From contig JAEPOM010000007.1 in assembly GCA_017642885.1 (NCBI GenBank), positions 99,764 to 163,763 on the forward strand: DNA of 64,000 nucleotides. Reading direction: 5' to 3'. Position numbers and translations under genes: made by a program. The DNA comes from Henriciella sp. GTDB taxonomy: Bacteria > Pseudomonadota > Alphaproteobacteria > Caulobacterales > Hyphomonadaceae. This document shows positions 56,244 through 64,000 of the stretch, one piece after another (within the stretch, counting starts at the first letter, position 1; the number at the start of each line of letters is the position of its first letter). The notes beneath the pieces were generated by a model, which saw only the letters and a program-made list of their open reading frames with translations, did no database searches and was not told the origin of the DNA.

Positions 56244-58744
56244 AGGATATCCCGCGAGAAAAGGTCTGGTGTGAGATCTCGCGTCGAAACCCTGGCTTTG
56301 CCACCGGGAACAAATTTCAAGGCGACACCCGCCTGAACTTCGTTGAATGCTGAGGAAGCAATTGCGGATGCGCCAGCGGTCAGCGTCCATTCTTCACTCA
56401 GTTTTCTAGCGATTTCGAACCGGGCCGACCCGGCGAGCATTGTGTCAGAGTTACCCGTAAACGCGGCTCCGTTCGGCGCGGTGCGGGGGCGGACGGCGGC
56501 TGCGTCTGTCTCGGTGACTTCGACGGCGCCAGCAAATTCATACCGTACCATCCAGGTTTTCAGGTCTTCCGTTTGTCCGAAAACACCGACCCCAGCGCGG
56601 TGATAGGATTGCGGGCTGAAATAGCCGCCATGCTCGGGGCTGTGAAAATTAGTGTTCTCGTCAAATGCCTGAAACTGATAGAATGGACCAGCCGATAGAT
56701 AGGCGTGACGCTCAACCTTGAATGATTTCACGGCGCTCACACCGGCTTTGATCGACTGATTGGACTCGAGATTCTTTCCATCCAGACTGCTCGCGCTTGC
56801 GCTCGCCTGAACGCTGATCGTCTCGCTCACGGGCGCGGCTATGCTTGCCTCAACGCCGGTTTCGGTGACCCGGCCCCAGGTCTCGCTCGTAGCCGAGTCC
56901 TCGCGGCCAAAAGTGGAGGTCAGGCTTTCACCTACGCCTCGCTTGAACACGGCCGCCTCTGCGCGCATTCCATCGGACGTGTCGCGAGCAACGGCGAGCG
57001 CGCCGGTCAGCGTGCTGGCAACGGGGCCAGATGTCGGTGTGGTCGAAACCTGCACCGAGACTGAGACGTCTCCTTCGCGCTCAAGCTTAATGAAGGGGGC
57101 GACGCCCCGCTCGTCAGTCGAACGCGTCGCCGCAGCTCCTGTGCCCGCGGACATGTCGACGATCACCGCGCCAATTTCGAGATGGGTCTGGCCTGTCGTG
57201 ACGCCGACGGAGGTTCGCGCAATCTGGCTTCGAACGCGGCCTTCGCCGGCGTCACCATCATTAGCGCGAATTGAGACGGACTGACGAACGTATGGGCGAT
57301 CGATGCCGACGAGCTCCACCAGCGGGATCGGCGAGCTTTGCTGAGCGGTCAAATAATCGTTTCTCTGAAGGGCTGTGCGCGCCCGCTCCCTTTTTAGTCG
57401 GTTGAGGAGCGGTCCTGACCGGGTTGTCGCCAAGGGTTGCAACCGATCCAGCCATCCCGCGCGACTTGCGGCGAGAACGAGGCCGTCTGCTGCCGCATCT
57501 GATGTCGTCGACTGATACAATGCTGAAAACGCGTCAAACGCGGCTTCATCATTGCCGCGCTGAAAGAGTGACCATGCAATGCGCGAGCGAGCCGCCTCTC
57601 TCATTTCGGGGGCGCGTTCAGCCGCTTGTGCGAGGGCGATCGCAGCCTCGAAGTCTTCGTCTAGATAGGCCTGATCTGCCCGCGCGAGACTGATCGAGGC
57701 GGACAGGGCGCTGGCGTTTCTTTCAGTGCTCGTAGACAGACGCCGCGCGGTCTCGATCCGTTGTTCCGCGCGTCGATACTCTCGTGCTTCAATCAGGAGG
57801 CTTGCTTCACGGAGGTTCGCATAGGCAGAAAGCTCTGATCGTTCGGACCTGTATGTTTCGCCGCCGTCCTTGAGTGAGAGCGCCAATGCGGGAGCGTGAT
57901 CGCCCACTCGATAGGCCGCGAGCGCTGCGCCGTATTCCGCCTCGGACTCAAATGAGGTGGACAAGGCGTATTCGAACTCTGACCGCGCCGCCGCAGGATC
58001 GCTCTCCAGAAGACCCCAGGCCGCCTGTATCGTTGCTTCGCGGACGCCATGTGCGCGCGCCAACTCAGCCAGTCTTGCCCAATCCTGATTTGAGGCAGCG
58101 TTTGAGCGTTCCAGCGTTTCGATCCGCGTTGTAAGCTTGGCGAGGTTTGAAGACTGAAGACTGGCCCTAGCACTGATGTCGCGCAAACCTTCCAGCGAGA
58201 GATAGGTCGTGGCGCGATCGATGATTTGCGCCTCATCCGCAGAGGACGTGCAATCCTCCAGCGCGCGCATGAGTCCCGTTTGCAGCAACTGCTCCCGGTT
58301 GGTCTTCGCGTACGCTTCACTCACCGCCCAGAACTGCGCATCGCTCGGACACGAGAGGCCATCGGTCGGGCTCAGGCGGAGCACATCAGCCCAACGCTCA
58401 TCGCGGACCGCTTCCGCGATCGCTTGTTGACGGTGGCCTTGATCGATCAGTCGCGTGAGTTCTGCGGGCGGTGTCCATTCGGGGGCTTGCTGTTTGAGGC
58501 GCGTCAGTTGGTCTTCGGCCTCATCCCATTCCTGATCGTTCACAGCGGACCAGACGGTTGCTGCAGGCGTCCACCCAGAAGCGGAAAGCATATCAGATTC
58601 CTGCTGCTCGACCGCAATATCAAGCGCTGGGATGCCGAGGCGGCGGACTTCGATCTCAGTGTCCCCGCGTAGCGGTGCGGCCGCCGCGACCGAAATCAGG
58701 GTCGCGGACAGCACTGTGAGCCATATCCACTTCCACACCGCCAT
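56240..58744 (-). CDS. bcsC: BcsC-like cellulose export protein (TPR plus outer-membrane barrel)
   Basis: An 834-residue exported protein with a signal peptide (1-23). Residues about 60-470 are Ala/Leu-rich helical repeats of the TPR type. The C-terminal about 350 residues have alternating strands of a beta-barrel, with GGYFSPQSYHRAGVGVFGQ matching the BCSC_C family. BcsC forms the outer-membrane exit for cellulose. It is shorter than E. coli BcsC (about 1150), mainly in the repeat part. It starts 6 bases after the bcsB stop and overlaps the PAS sensor gene by 4. Confidence 0.82.
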   Translation of the reverse strand: MAVWKWIWLTVLSATLISVAAAAPLRGDTEIEVRRLGIPALDIAVEQQESDMLSASGWTPAATVWSAVNDQEWDEAEDQLTRLKQQAPEWTPPAELTRLIDQGHRQQAIAEAVRDERWADVLRLSPTDGLSCPSDAQFWAVSEAYAKTNREQLLQTGLMRALEDCTSSADEAQIIDRATTYLSLEGLRDISARASLQSSNLAKLTTRIETLERSNAASNQDWARLAELARAHGVREATIQAAWGLLESDPAAARSEFEYALSTSFESEAEYGAALAAYRVGDHAPALALSLKDGGETYRSERSELSAYANLREASLLIEAREYRRAEQRIETARRLSTSTERNASALSASISLARADQAYLDEDFEAAIALAQAAERAPEMREAARSRIAWSLFQRGNDEAAFDAFSALYQSTTSDAAADGLVLAASRAGWLDRLQPLATTRSGPLLNRLKRERARTALQRNDYLTAQQSSPIPLVELVGIDRPYVRQSVSIRANDGDAGEGRVRSQIARTSVGVTTGQTHLEIGAVIVDMSAGTGAAATRSTDERGVAPFIKLEREGDVSVSVQVSTTPTSGPVASTLTGALAVARDTSDGMRAEAAVFKRGVGESLTSTFGREDSATSETWGRVTETGVEASIAAPVSETISVQASASASSLDGKNLESNQSIKAGVSAVKSFKVERHAYLSAGPFYQFQAFDENTNFHSPEHGGYFSPQSYHRAGVGVFGQTEDLKTWMVRYEFAGAVEVTETDAAAVRPRTAPNGAAFTGNSDTMLAGSARFEIARKLSEEWTLTAGASAIASSAFNEVQAGVALKFVPGGKARVSTRDLTPDLFSRDIL

Positions 58745-58750
58745 GCTGCT

Positions 58751-61009
58751 TTAGCTTTCGCTTTTCAGCTGTTTGCGAAGGTAATGCGCAACGCCGGACA
58801 GAATGCTGGCCGTGACAAACAGGAAAGCCCCGATGGCGAGGATGAACAACCATGGCCGCCGCGAGTTTTGAATCTCAACCATGGTGCGTGGATCGAGATT
58901 CCCAACAAAGAAGGTGTCGGACGAGGGCATGGTTCCGAACGTGGCAGGGTTCTGACGCCAGACGGCATTGGCCCCATCCAGCTGGCTCCAATGGCTAGGA
59001 CGTACCAGGTTTCGTGCCGCCTCCAACAAGCTCGCGCTGGACTGCGCGGTCAGGACTGTCAGCAGCGTGTCCTCTGCGACCGGGTTCTCACCCGACATCA
59101 GCAATCCATTGCGTCCAAGGCGTGTGATTTGCGCGGTGGATACTGTCTCTTTCAGCTCATGCCGGTCGCGTTGACGCACCAGAGTCGAAACTTCGGATTG
59201 CAAGCTCATCCCGCTCGTCGACACGTCGCTGAGGGCGCGTCGCGGTCCGATCAGCAATGTGTGCGTGTCGCCGGGAACGTCGTCGAATGCAAACTCGACA
59301 CCGCGAAACTGATCGCCGTGGATTTGCCCGAGACGTGCAACCAGAGTCCACGCCGCTGCAACTGTATCACTCGACTTATCGGCGACCCGGACGGAGAAGG
59401 GCTCTGCTGATACTTTCGTGTATGGGAAGCCGGACTCAGACAGGACTTCCAGGTTCGGCAATTCGAGGAACCGGCGGGTCTTGGGCAGATGCAGGATCGA
59501 GCTGTTCTCAACCATGAAAGCGAGGTGGCGATCATTGCGCGCTGCACAGGCGCCTTGTTGGTTCTTGGAGAGTTCCGCTTCTAGGCTGATCTGATTGTGC
59601 CCGGCCTGGAAGGCGCGAGCGGGCAGCCGGACCTCATATCCGGATGCGGCCTCGCCGCGAGGGTTTTGCAATGGCACTGCGGCCCGGAAGCTACCATTCA
59701 CCAGAACATTCAAAACGGATTTCTCGTTTAGGCCTGCGCCATAGGCGAAGTCGAGCGAGAGTACGACATCGTCGCCGTCCTCGAAATAAGTGTCGGCGGG
59801 CAGTTTCAACTCGACATCCATTTGCGCCGACTGGAACCCGCGCGACGAATATGTTTCGTATCCAAGATCGGAGAATGCGTAAGAAACGCCTGTGCGAAGG
59901 GGAGCTTTGTCCCCGATCACCAGACCTTCAGGGGCATCGAACTCGGTAATCCGGGTTTCGCGATCATCTGCAAACGGGAAGGTTGCAAGCGAAATGGCGT
60001 CAACACCGCGCGAAACGGCTTCCGGAGAATGGCCTGACACGACCAGCATGAAGCGAGACGCATCAAACGGTGATGGATGCAGCGCGACATAGCCATCCGT
60101 CGGTGCGACACTTGCCGGGTCGACAGAAATGACGTGACCGATTTCCTCAAACGTTCCAACCAGAACGAGATCTGATTGGCTGCTCGCTGTCCCGTCTTGA
60201 ACGTCTAGCACCAGCTCGCCCGTGTCATCCTGAAGGATTGCGGCGTGGCTGATTTCCGGCAGGCGAAACTCCAGATGATTGGCCACAGTCTGGCTGATCA
60301 TGGCGCCCCATTCGAGATGCTGCGCGCCGAGCTCTTCCGCGCCGGTGGCGATCAGGAGAGTCTCTACGCCGCCAATACCGGGCGATAAAAAGGCACCCAT
60401 GTCGGCGAGGCTGGCGGCGAAGTCGCGTCGCTCATAGACGATTTCGACTTCCGAACGCAGCGTGTCGATCTCTGTCCACAGCTCTGCCGCGGTCGGGTCC
60501 TGACACTCGAATGTATATCTCTGCACAGCATCAAACGCGATGAGGTTGAATCCCGGCTTGAACAGGCGAGGGTCAAGCCGGATCTCATCCATCGCTGCCG
60601 TCAGGCTCGTTGCCGCATCAAGTTGGGCAATGAAATGTTGGTTGAGGCCAACACGCAGATGCGCATCAGAATCCGCTTGTCCGCGCCCTGTGACGTGGCG
60701 GATGATCAGCTTGGCACTTTTGATCTCGGCTTGCGGGGCAATCGCGAGACCTAACGTTTCGCTCGCCAGCGCGCCCTGAAGACGCATCGGGCCTTGGGCT
60801 GCGCGGATGGTCGCCAGTGGGACACGTGCACGATACTGACCGTTTGCAAGGCGCTCGGTGGTGATCTCGTCCAGAGGCTCATATCGGGCGTAGACGTCAG
60901 CATTCGAGAGGCTGCTCGCCGTCTTCGATTGCTGTGCGTAACTGGGAGGTGCCAGGAGAATGAGCGCCACGAAAAATATCAATGCAGACTGAACTCTGTT
61001 CATGATCAT
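58751..61009 (-). CDS. bcsB: Cellulose synthase regulatory subunit BcsB
   Basis: BcsB is the periplasmic carbohydrate-binding partner of BcsA. The 752-residue product has a signal peptide (about 1-26, PSYAQ), paired jelly-roll and flavodoxin-like domains and a single C-terminal anchor (WLFILAIGAFLFVTASILSG, near 720-740). The start at 61009 (MIMNRVQS) gives an ATGA overlap with bcsA; the ATG two codons later is possible. The longer frame upstream runs over bcsA and is not used. Confidence 0.88.
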   Translation of the reverse strand: MIMNRVQSALIFFVALILLAPPSYAQQSKTASSLSNADVYARYEPLDEITTERLANGQYRARVPLATIRAAQGPMRLQGALASETLGLAIAPQAEIKSAKLIIRHVTGRGQADSDAHLRVGLNQHFIAQLDAATSLTAAMDEIRLDPRLFKPGFNLIAFDAVQRYTFECQDPTAAELWTEIDTLRSEVEIVYERRDFAASLADMGAFLSPGIGGVETLLIATGAEELGAQHLEWGAMISQTVANHLEFRLPEISHAAILQDDTGELVLDVQDGTASSQSDLVLVGTFEEIGHVISVDPASVAPTDGYVALHPSPFDASRFMLVVSGHSPEAVSRGVDAISLATFPFADDRETRITEFDAPEGLVIGDKAPLRTGVSYAFSDLGYETYSSRGFQSAQMDVELKLPADTYFEDGDDVVLSLDFAYGAGLNEKSVLNVLVNGSFRAAVPLQNPRGEAASGYEVRLPARAFQAGHNQISLEAELSKNQQGACAARNDRHLAFMVENSSILHLPKTRRFLELPNLEVLSESGFPYTKVSAEPFSVRVADKSSDTVAAAWTLVARLGQIHGDQFRGVEFAFDDVPGDTHTLLIGPRRALSDVSTSGMSLQSEVSTLVRQRDRHELKETVSTAQITRLGRNGLLMSGENPVAEDTLLTVLTAQSSASLLEAARNLVRPSHWSQLDGANAVWRQNPATFGTMPSSDTFFVGNLDPRTMVEIQNSRRPWLFILAIGAFLFVTASILSGVAHYLRKQLKSES

Positions 61010-63156
61010 GCTGCCTTCCGGATGGCCCGGACGTGTGCCCAAGCGTGTTTGATGGATTGAGAAATGAGGAACCCGACTTTCTGAGCCGTGTGGCCAGCTG
61101 TGTTGCGGCGGCTCTGGAAACTCTGCCAGTTGCGGCTGCGCGCGTAGACAATGTTGACCACAGCGTGCCACTCGTCCGGGCTGGAAATATCGAAATGCAG
61201 TCCGAGATGCTGCGCGCCGTCTTTCGTCCAGGACCCCTCCACTTTCAGTTTCAGAGGCAGCGGATAGACTGCGCCAAGATCGCGTGCGTCGATCTGAACC
61301 GTCTCGCCTTCCTTGAACGCGCGAGCCTCAGCGAGTTTGAGACCGATACCTGTCACCGAGACGTCCAGAACGTGACCGGATAAAGCGGAATCTCCAACCG
61401 TCAGACTAACGGCTTGATCGCGATTGAGGCGTGGGAACGTGCGACGCTGGGACCGTTCGTACAGGGCGCCGAGCGCGCCCATAAGCAAGAAGAGATGGAA
61501 TGTGTTCCAGACCAGCAATACAGAGACATAGCCCGCCTGCTCTGGCTGCAGGATGAGTCGGCCGATGCCCACAAACTGTCCCAGCAGAACCAGCCCAAGC
61601 AGATAGTAGAACGGCCGTGCCAGCGGCGAGATGAAACTATTGTCGAGGGACTCGCCCTTCGGCGTAACGGCAAAAGTAGGCGCTCTGGGATTGCGGAAGA
61701 CCTGCAGGATCGCGCCAGAGCAGTGAATGGCTTGAGAGATTTCATAAAGCTCAGACGCAAAGGCCCAGCGCGTGCGGCCATACAACGTCGAGGCCAGGAG
61801 CAGCGCACCAACAATATGCGGAGCGCCATAGGCCAGGAAGTCATTCAGTCCGGCATCGTAAATGCGCACGCCGAAAAACAGGAAGAGCAGCGGAGCCAGT
61901 ACGAAGATCAATCGCGCTAGCGGGAAGAACCAGTAGAAGCAGGAATTCAGGTAGCCAAGACGCTGCGCGATGGTCAGGCCCGGCTTGAAGAGGGGGTTCT
62001 TCAACAGGAAGATCTGCACCATGCCCTGCGTCCAGCGCATACGCTGAATGATAAAGCCGGAAAAAGTTTCCGGTGACAGACCTGCCACCATGGGCCGCGC
62101 AACATAGGCGCTGCGATAGCCGCGGGCATGCAACTCAAGCGCTGTTTCGGCATCCTCGGTGATCGTATCGCCTTGAATGCCGCCAATTTCTTCCAGGCAG
62201 CTGCGACGCAAGACGGCGGCTGAGCCGCAAAAGAAGGATGCGTTATAGCCATCCAGGCCTTTCTGGATGACGGAATAGAACATCTCATTCTCGCTCGGCA
62301 TGTCGTCGAACGTGTTGAGATTACGCTCCAGTGGATCCGGATTGATGAAGAAATGCGGTGTCTGGACCAGGAACAGCTTTGGGGCGTCGACAAAATAACC
62401 GACGGTCCGGTTGAGAATATCCGTGGTCGGAACGTGGTCCGCATCGAGGATCAGGACAAGTTCACCGGATGTATGATTCATCAAAGCCGAGTTGACGTTC
62501 CCGGCTTTGGCATGCTCGTTTTTCTCGCGCGTCAAATAAGTCGTGCCGGTGCGTTCGCATAATCGTTGCAGGCTTTCATGCCGCTCCTGCGCCTCTCGCG
62601 CCTTCTCCGGATCAGCCTGCATTCGCTTTTGAACCGTGCCGCCATCATCGAGCAGATAGACGTTTTTCTTACCGTCCGGGTAGCTGACATTCATAGCGGC
62701 GCGGAGCGTGACCTCCAGCAGCACTTCATCTTCATTATAACTCGGGATCAGAATATCGACCGAAGGGCATTTCTCTGCTGTCAAAGGCGCCGGTTTCGGC
62801 GCCCGATCGAGGGCTTCGACAGAAATGAAGACGGATAGAAGAAGGATCACCAGACCGTAAAGCTCGGCCCCGAACAGGGCGATCCCGAAGACAAATCCCA
62901 TTGTATCGCCATAGGGAAGCGTCTCGTTCACGCGCCAGAACATGTAGCGCATCGACGTGAACACGATCAGCAGGAAAACAATCGTCTGAAGCAGGCCCTT
63001 AGGGGGGGAGAGCCAGTTCGCGGCCATCAAAGCGGCGACAGTCACCGCGGCGAGCAGCGCCTGGCCGTTAAGATCCAATGGCAGGGACGCAATCGCACCG
63101 ATCAGGCAGAGGGCCGCAATCGCGCTCCATGCACGCGCAGCCGCTGTCGACAGCAT
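61006..63156 (-). CDS. bcsA: Cellulose synthase catalytic subunit BcsA
   Basis: BcsA polymerises UDP-glucose into beta-1,4-glucan and moves it through the inner membrane. The 716-residue product has four N-terminal helices, then the GT2 domain with VYLLDDGG, LILDADHVPTTDI, GDTITEDAETALEL (TED) and FIIQRMRWTQGM (the Q-x-x-RW motif), four or more C-terminal helices and a PilZ domain with RSQRR (RxxxR) and DVSVTGIGL (DxSxxG). It should therefore be activated by c-di-GMP. I chose the ATG at 63156; a GTG at 63192 in frame is possible. Shorter than E. coli BcsA (about 870). Confidence 0.92.
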   Translation of the reverse strand: MLSTAAARAWSAIAALCLIGAIASLPLDLNGQALLAAVTVAALMAANWLSPPKGLLQTIVFLLIVFTSMRYMFWRVNETLPYGDTMGFVFGIALFGAELYGLVILLLSVFISVEALDRAPKPAPLTAEKCPSVDILIPSYNEDEVLLEVTLRAAMNVSYPDGKKNVYLLDDGGTVQKRMQADPEKAREAQERHESLQRLCERTGTTYLTREKNEHAKAGNVNSALMNHTSGELVLILDADHVPTTDILNRTVGYFVDAPKLFLVQTPHFFINPDPLERNLNTFDDMPSENEMFYSVIQKGLDGYNASFFCGSAAVLRRSCLEEIGGIQGDTITEDAETALELHARGYRSAYVARPMVAGLSPETFSGFIIQRMRWTQGMVQIFLLKNPLFKPGLTIAQRLGYLNSCFYWFFPLARLIFVLAPLLFLFFGVRIYDAGLNDFLAYGAPHIVGALLLASTLYGRTRWAFASELYEISQAIHCSGAILQVFRNPRAPTFAVTPKGESLDNSFISPLARPFYYLLGLVLLGQFVGIGRLILQPEQAGYVSVLLVWNTFHLFLLMGALGALYERSQRRTFPRLNRDQAVSLTVGDSALSGHVLDVSVTGIGLKLAEARAFKEGETVQIDARDLGAVYPLPLKLKVEGSWTKDGAQHLGLHFDISSPDEWHAVVNIVYARSRNWQSFQSRRNTAGHTAQKVGFLISQSIKHAWAHVRAIRKAA

Positions 63157-63250
63157 TATGCCCTGATCTCGTCCCACCAGAAATACACCCACTGGGCCCG
63201 CGCCGTACCGACTTTTGTCGTGTCACGACGAAGGCGTCACCTTTCCTTCG

Positions 63251-63391
63251 CTATGCGGTCAACCAGGCGTCTGCCCCGCTAACCGCGAGATGACTGAAAG
63301 CCAGCAATGAGGCACCAATAACCAACACGACCCCGCATATGCGCATCAGGCTCGATACATCGGTCATGAGGTCTAGAATCTTCGCAAGCAT
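63251..63391 (-). CDS. Small hydrophobic ORF upstream of bcsA
   Basis: A 46-codon frame from an ATG to a TAG, 94 bases before bcsA. The product (MLAKILDLMTD...) has one hydrophobic helix (about 17-33: RICGVVLVIGASLLAFS) and looks like a single-pass membrane peptide. Small membrane proteins occur in other bcs operons (such as BcsF), but I see no direct similarity. No Shine-Dalgarno is evident, which lowers confidence. Confidence 0.4.
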   Translation of the reverse strand: MLAKILDLMTDVSSLMRICGVVLVIGASLLAFSHLAVSGADAWLTA

Positions 63392-63847
63392 TTCAATCAA
63401 ATTGATTTTATCGAAATTCAACCTTAGCGAGCATGGGGAAATTTATGGTTAATCGCCTGCGCGAAATTACTAACAGCGGTGAAACGCATGGGCGTGACAC
63501 GGGTTAGATGATCCGTTTGATGTGAGAAAAGAGTGGTGGGCCCGGAGGGACGGAAGAAGACAATTTAGATCAATAGTTTAGGGGCATGTGGGGCACTGCC
63601 TTACCCCCATGTTTTGCCTTGAATAAAAGGGACTTTGCCCCGCATCACGCAGCTTTTTCGCGTCGAACTCCTGGTCCCTCGGCAGTAGCCGTGACGAGCG
63701 GTGCATATTCACCTGAATCAATCGTTTGAAATAGGAGGGGCTCACCACGAGCCAGTTTTTATGGCTATAAGAGTTGCAATACTGTTGTTCCCGCAGATCG
63801 CTTGATCTACTAAAACTCGCGAATGACAAGTTCTGACATCAATTGAT
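63392..63847. other. Gene-poor region before the right edge
   Basis: This 456-base stretch shows no convincing gene. Open frames on the minus strand (63578-63829 and 63742-63984) have unlikely compositions. It contains the tRNA-end match at 63534-63551 and short imperfect hairpins such as CATGTGGGG/CCCCCATG (about 63585-63613). Base composition is more AT-rich than in the genes to the left. Confidence 0.5.
63534..63551 (-). other. tRNA 3'-end fragment, possible attachment-site remnant
   Basis: On the minus strand the bases GTCCCTCCGGGCCCACCA read like the last 18 bases of a tRNA (T-stem 3' side, acceptor strand and CCA). The rest of a tRNA, including GTTCGA, is missing: upstream is CTTCTTCC. 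Such fragments are left where integrases insert into tRNA genes. The full tRNA is not in the window, so this remains a suggestion. Confidence 0.4.
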
Positions 63848-64000
63848 CTAATTATAGTCGGGGTCGATGCGGTAACCGTACCGCTCGTACGCCTCGCGCT
63901 CCAACTCAAACAAGCGTTTATGATGAACCGCCCCGGGTTTGCCGGAGGCTCCTTTTCTTGAGAGAGTGGAGCCATGACAGACAAAACACACGGACGAAGA
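63848..64000 (-). CDS. C-terminal part of an unidentified protein (5' end outside window)
   Basis: This frame is open from the window edge to a TAG at 63848, giving 50 residues. The sequence looks coding: GC-rich third positions and an ordered charged helix (HHKRLFELEREAYERYGYRI, then DPDYN). A CFVCHGS motif near the edge could be a metal-binding knuckle. I cannot identify the family. A plus-strand ATG at 63974 with GTGGAG upstream competes with this frame. Confidence 0.4.
   Translation of the reverse strand, partial: SSSVCFVCHGSTLSRKGASGKPGAVHHKRLFELEREAYERYGYRIDPDYN

Noticed and set aside
63578..63984. Two minus-strand open frames of 80-83 codons near the right edge
   Set aside because: Composition looks random, no ribosome-binding sites, and one conflicts with the better-looking partial frame at 63848-64000.

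Overview
The window looks like chromosomal DNA of a marine-type alphaproteobacterium, probably near the Caulobacterales/Hyphomonadaceae (lineage is inference). The support is the gene set: trpF-trpB...trpA-accD-folC, an F1-only atpHAGDC operon without F0 genes, alphaproteobacterial AddA/AddB, a DUF2794 protein, an ECF sigma/ChrR pair, and AmgK/MurU-type cell-wall recycling. The DNA is moderately GC-rich and tightly packed. Many neighbouring genes overlap by ATGA or similar junctions. I found no rRNA, complete tRNA, CRISPR array or complete insertion sequence.

Layout. 1-3195 (minus): a GldA/GldF/GldG-like ABC exporter, cut by the left edge. 3548-5917: a DUF2794 gene, a ChrR-like anti-sigma factor with its ECF sigma factor, and an IalB-like exported protein. 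6020-12594: two exported DUF11-type surface proteins, the second 1687 aa and probably ending in an outer-membrane barrel. 12638-20437: a tryptophan/fatty-acid/folate block (trpF, trpB, trpA, accD, folC). Between trpB and trpA lie a lipoprotein, an opposite-strand GMC oxidoreductase/PAN-domain pair and cutA. 20438-31566 (minus): an SDR, trxA, then addA, addB, murU-like, amgK-like, tsaE and a PLP trans-sulfuration enzyme, mostly overlapping. 31686-34195 (plus): ferredoxin reductase, [2Fe-2S] ferredoxin, thioesterase. 34205-39502 (minus): atpC-D-G-A-H.

39656-46840: acyl-CoA ligase, a membrane-tethered HTH regulator, a lipoprotein fusing two cytochrome c domains to a rhodanese, HMG-CoA lyase, a class III CoA-transferase, hisI and a PilZ protein. 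46841-47455 has no convincing gene but holds a run of hairpins ending in a strong terminator, a candidate structured RNA. 47461-48373 is a small HTH/membrane-protein operon behind two perfect palindromes. 48428-54807: MFS transporter, NatA/NatB-like ABC exporter, DksA-like zinc finger, metZ and a long dCTP deaminase. 54819-63156 (minus): a cellulose-synthase-like operon bcsA-bcsB-bcsC followed by a PAS sensor with no visible output domain. The right end (63392-64000) is poor in genes and contains an 18-base match to a tRNA 3' end, a possible integration scar.

The most unusual points are: an AtpD with a 107-residue N-terminal extension carrying a Cys/His-rich putative metal-binding module and a second in-frame Shine-Dalgarno/ATG at the canonical start; the hairpin-rich unannotated region after the PilZ gene; the cytochrome-rhodanese lipoprotein; a ChrR homologue that keeps its cupin metal site but has lost the zinc ligands of its anti-sigma domain; and the HTH/membrane operon with its tandem palindromes.
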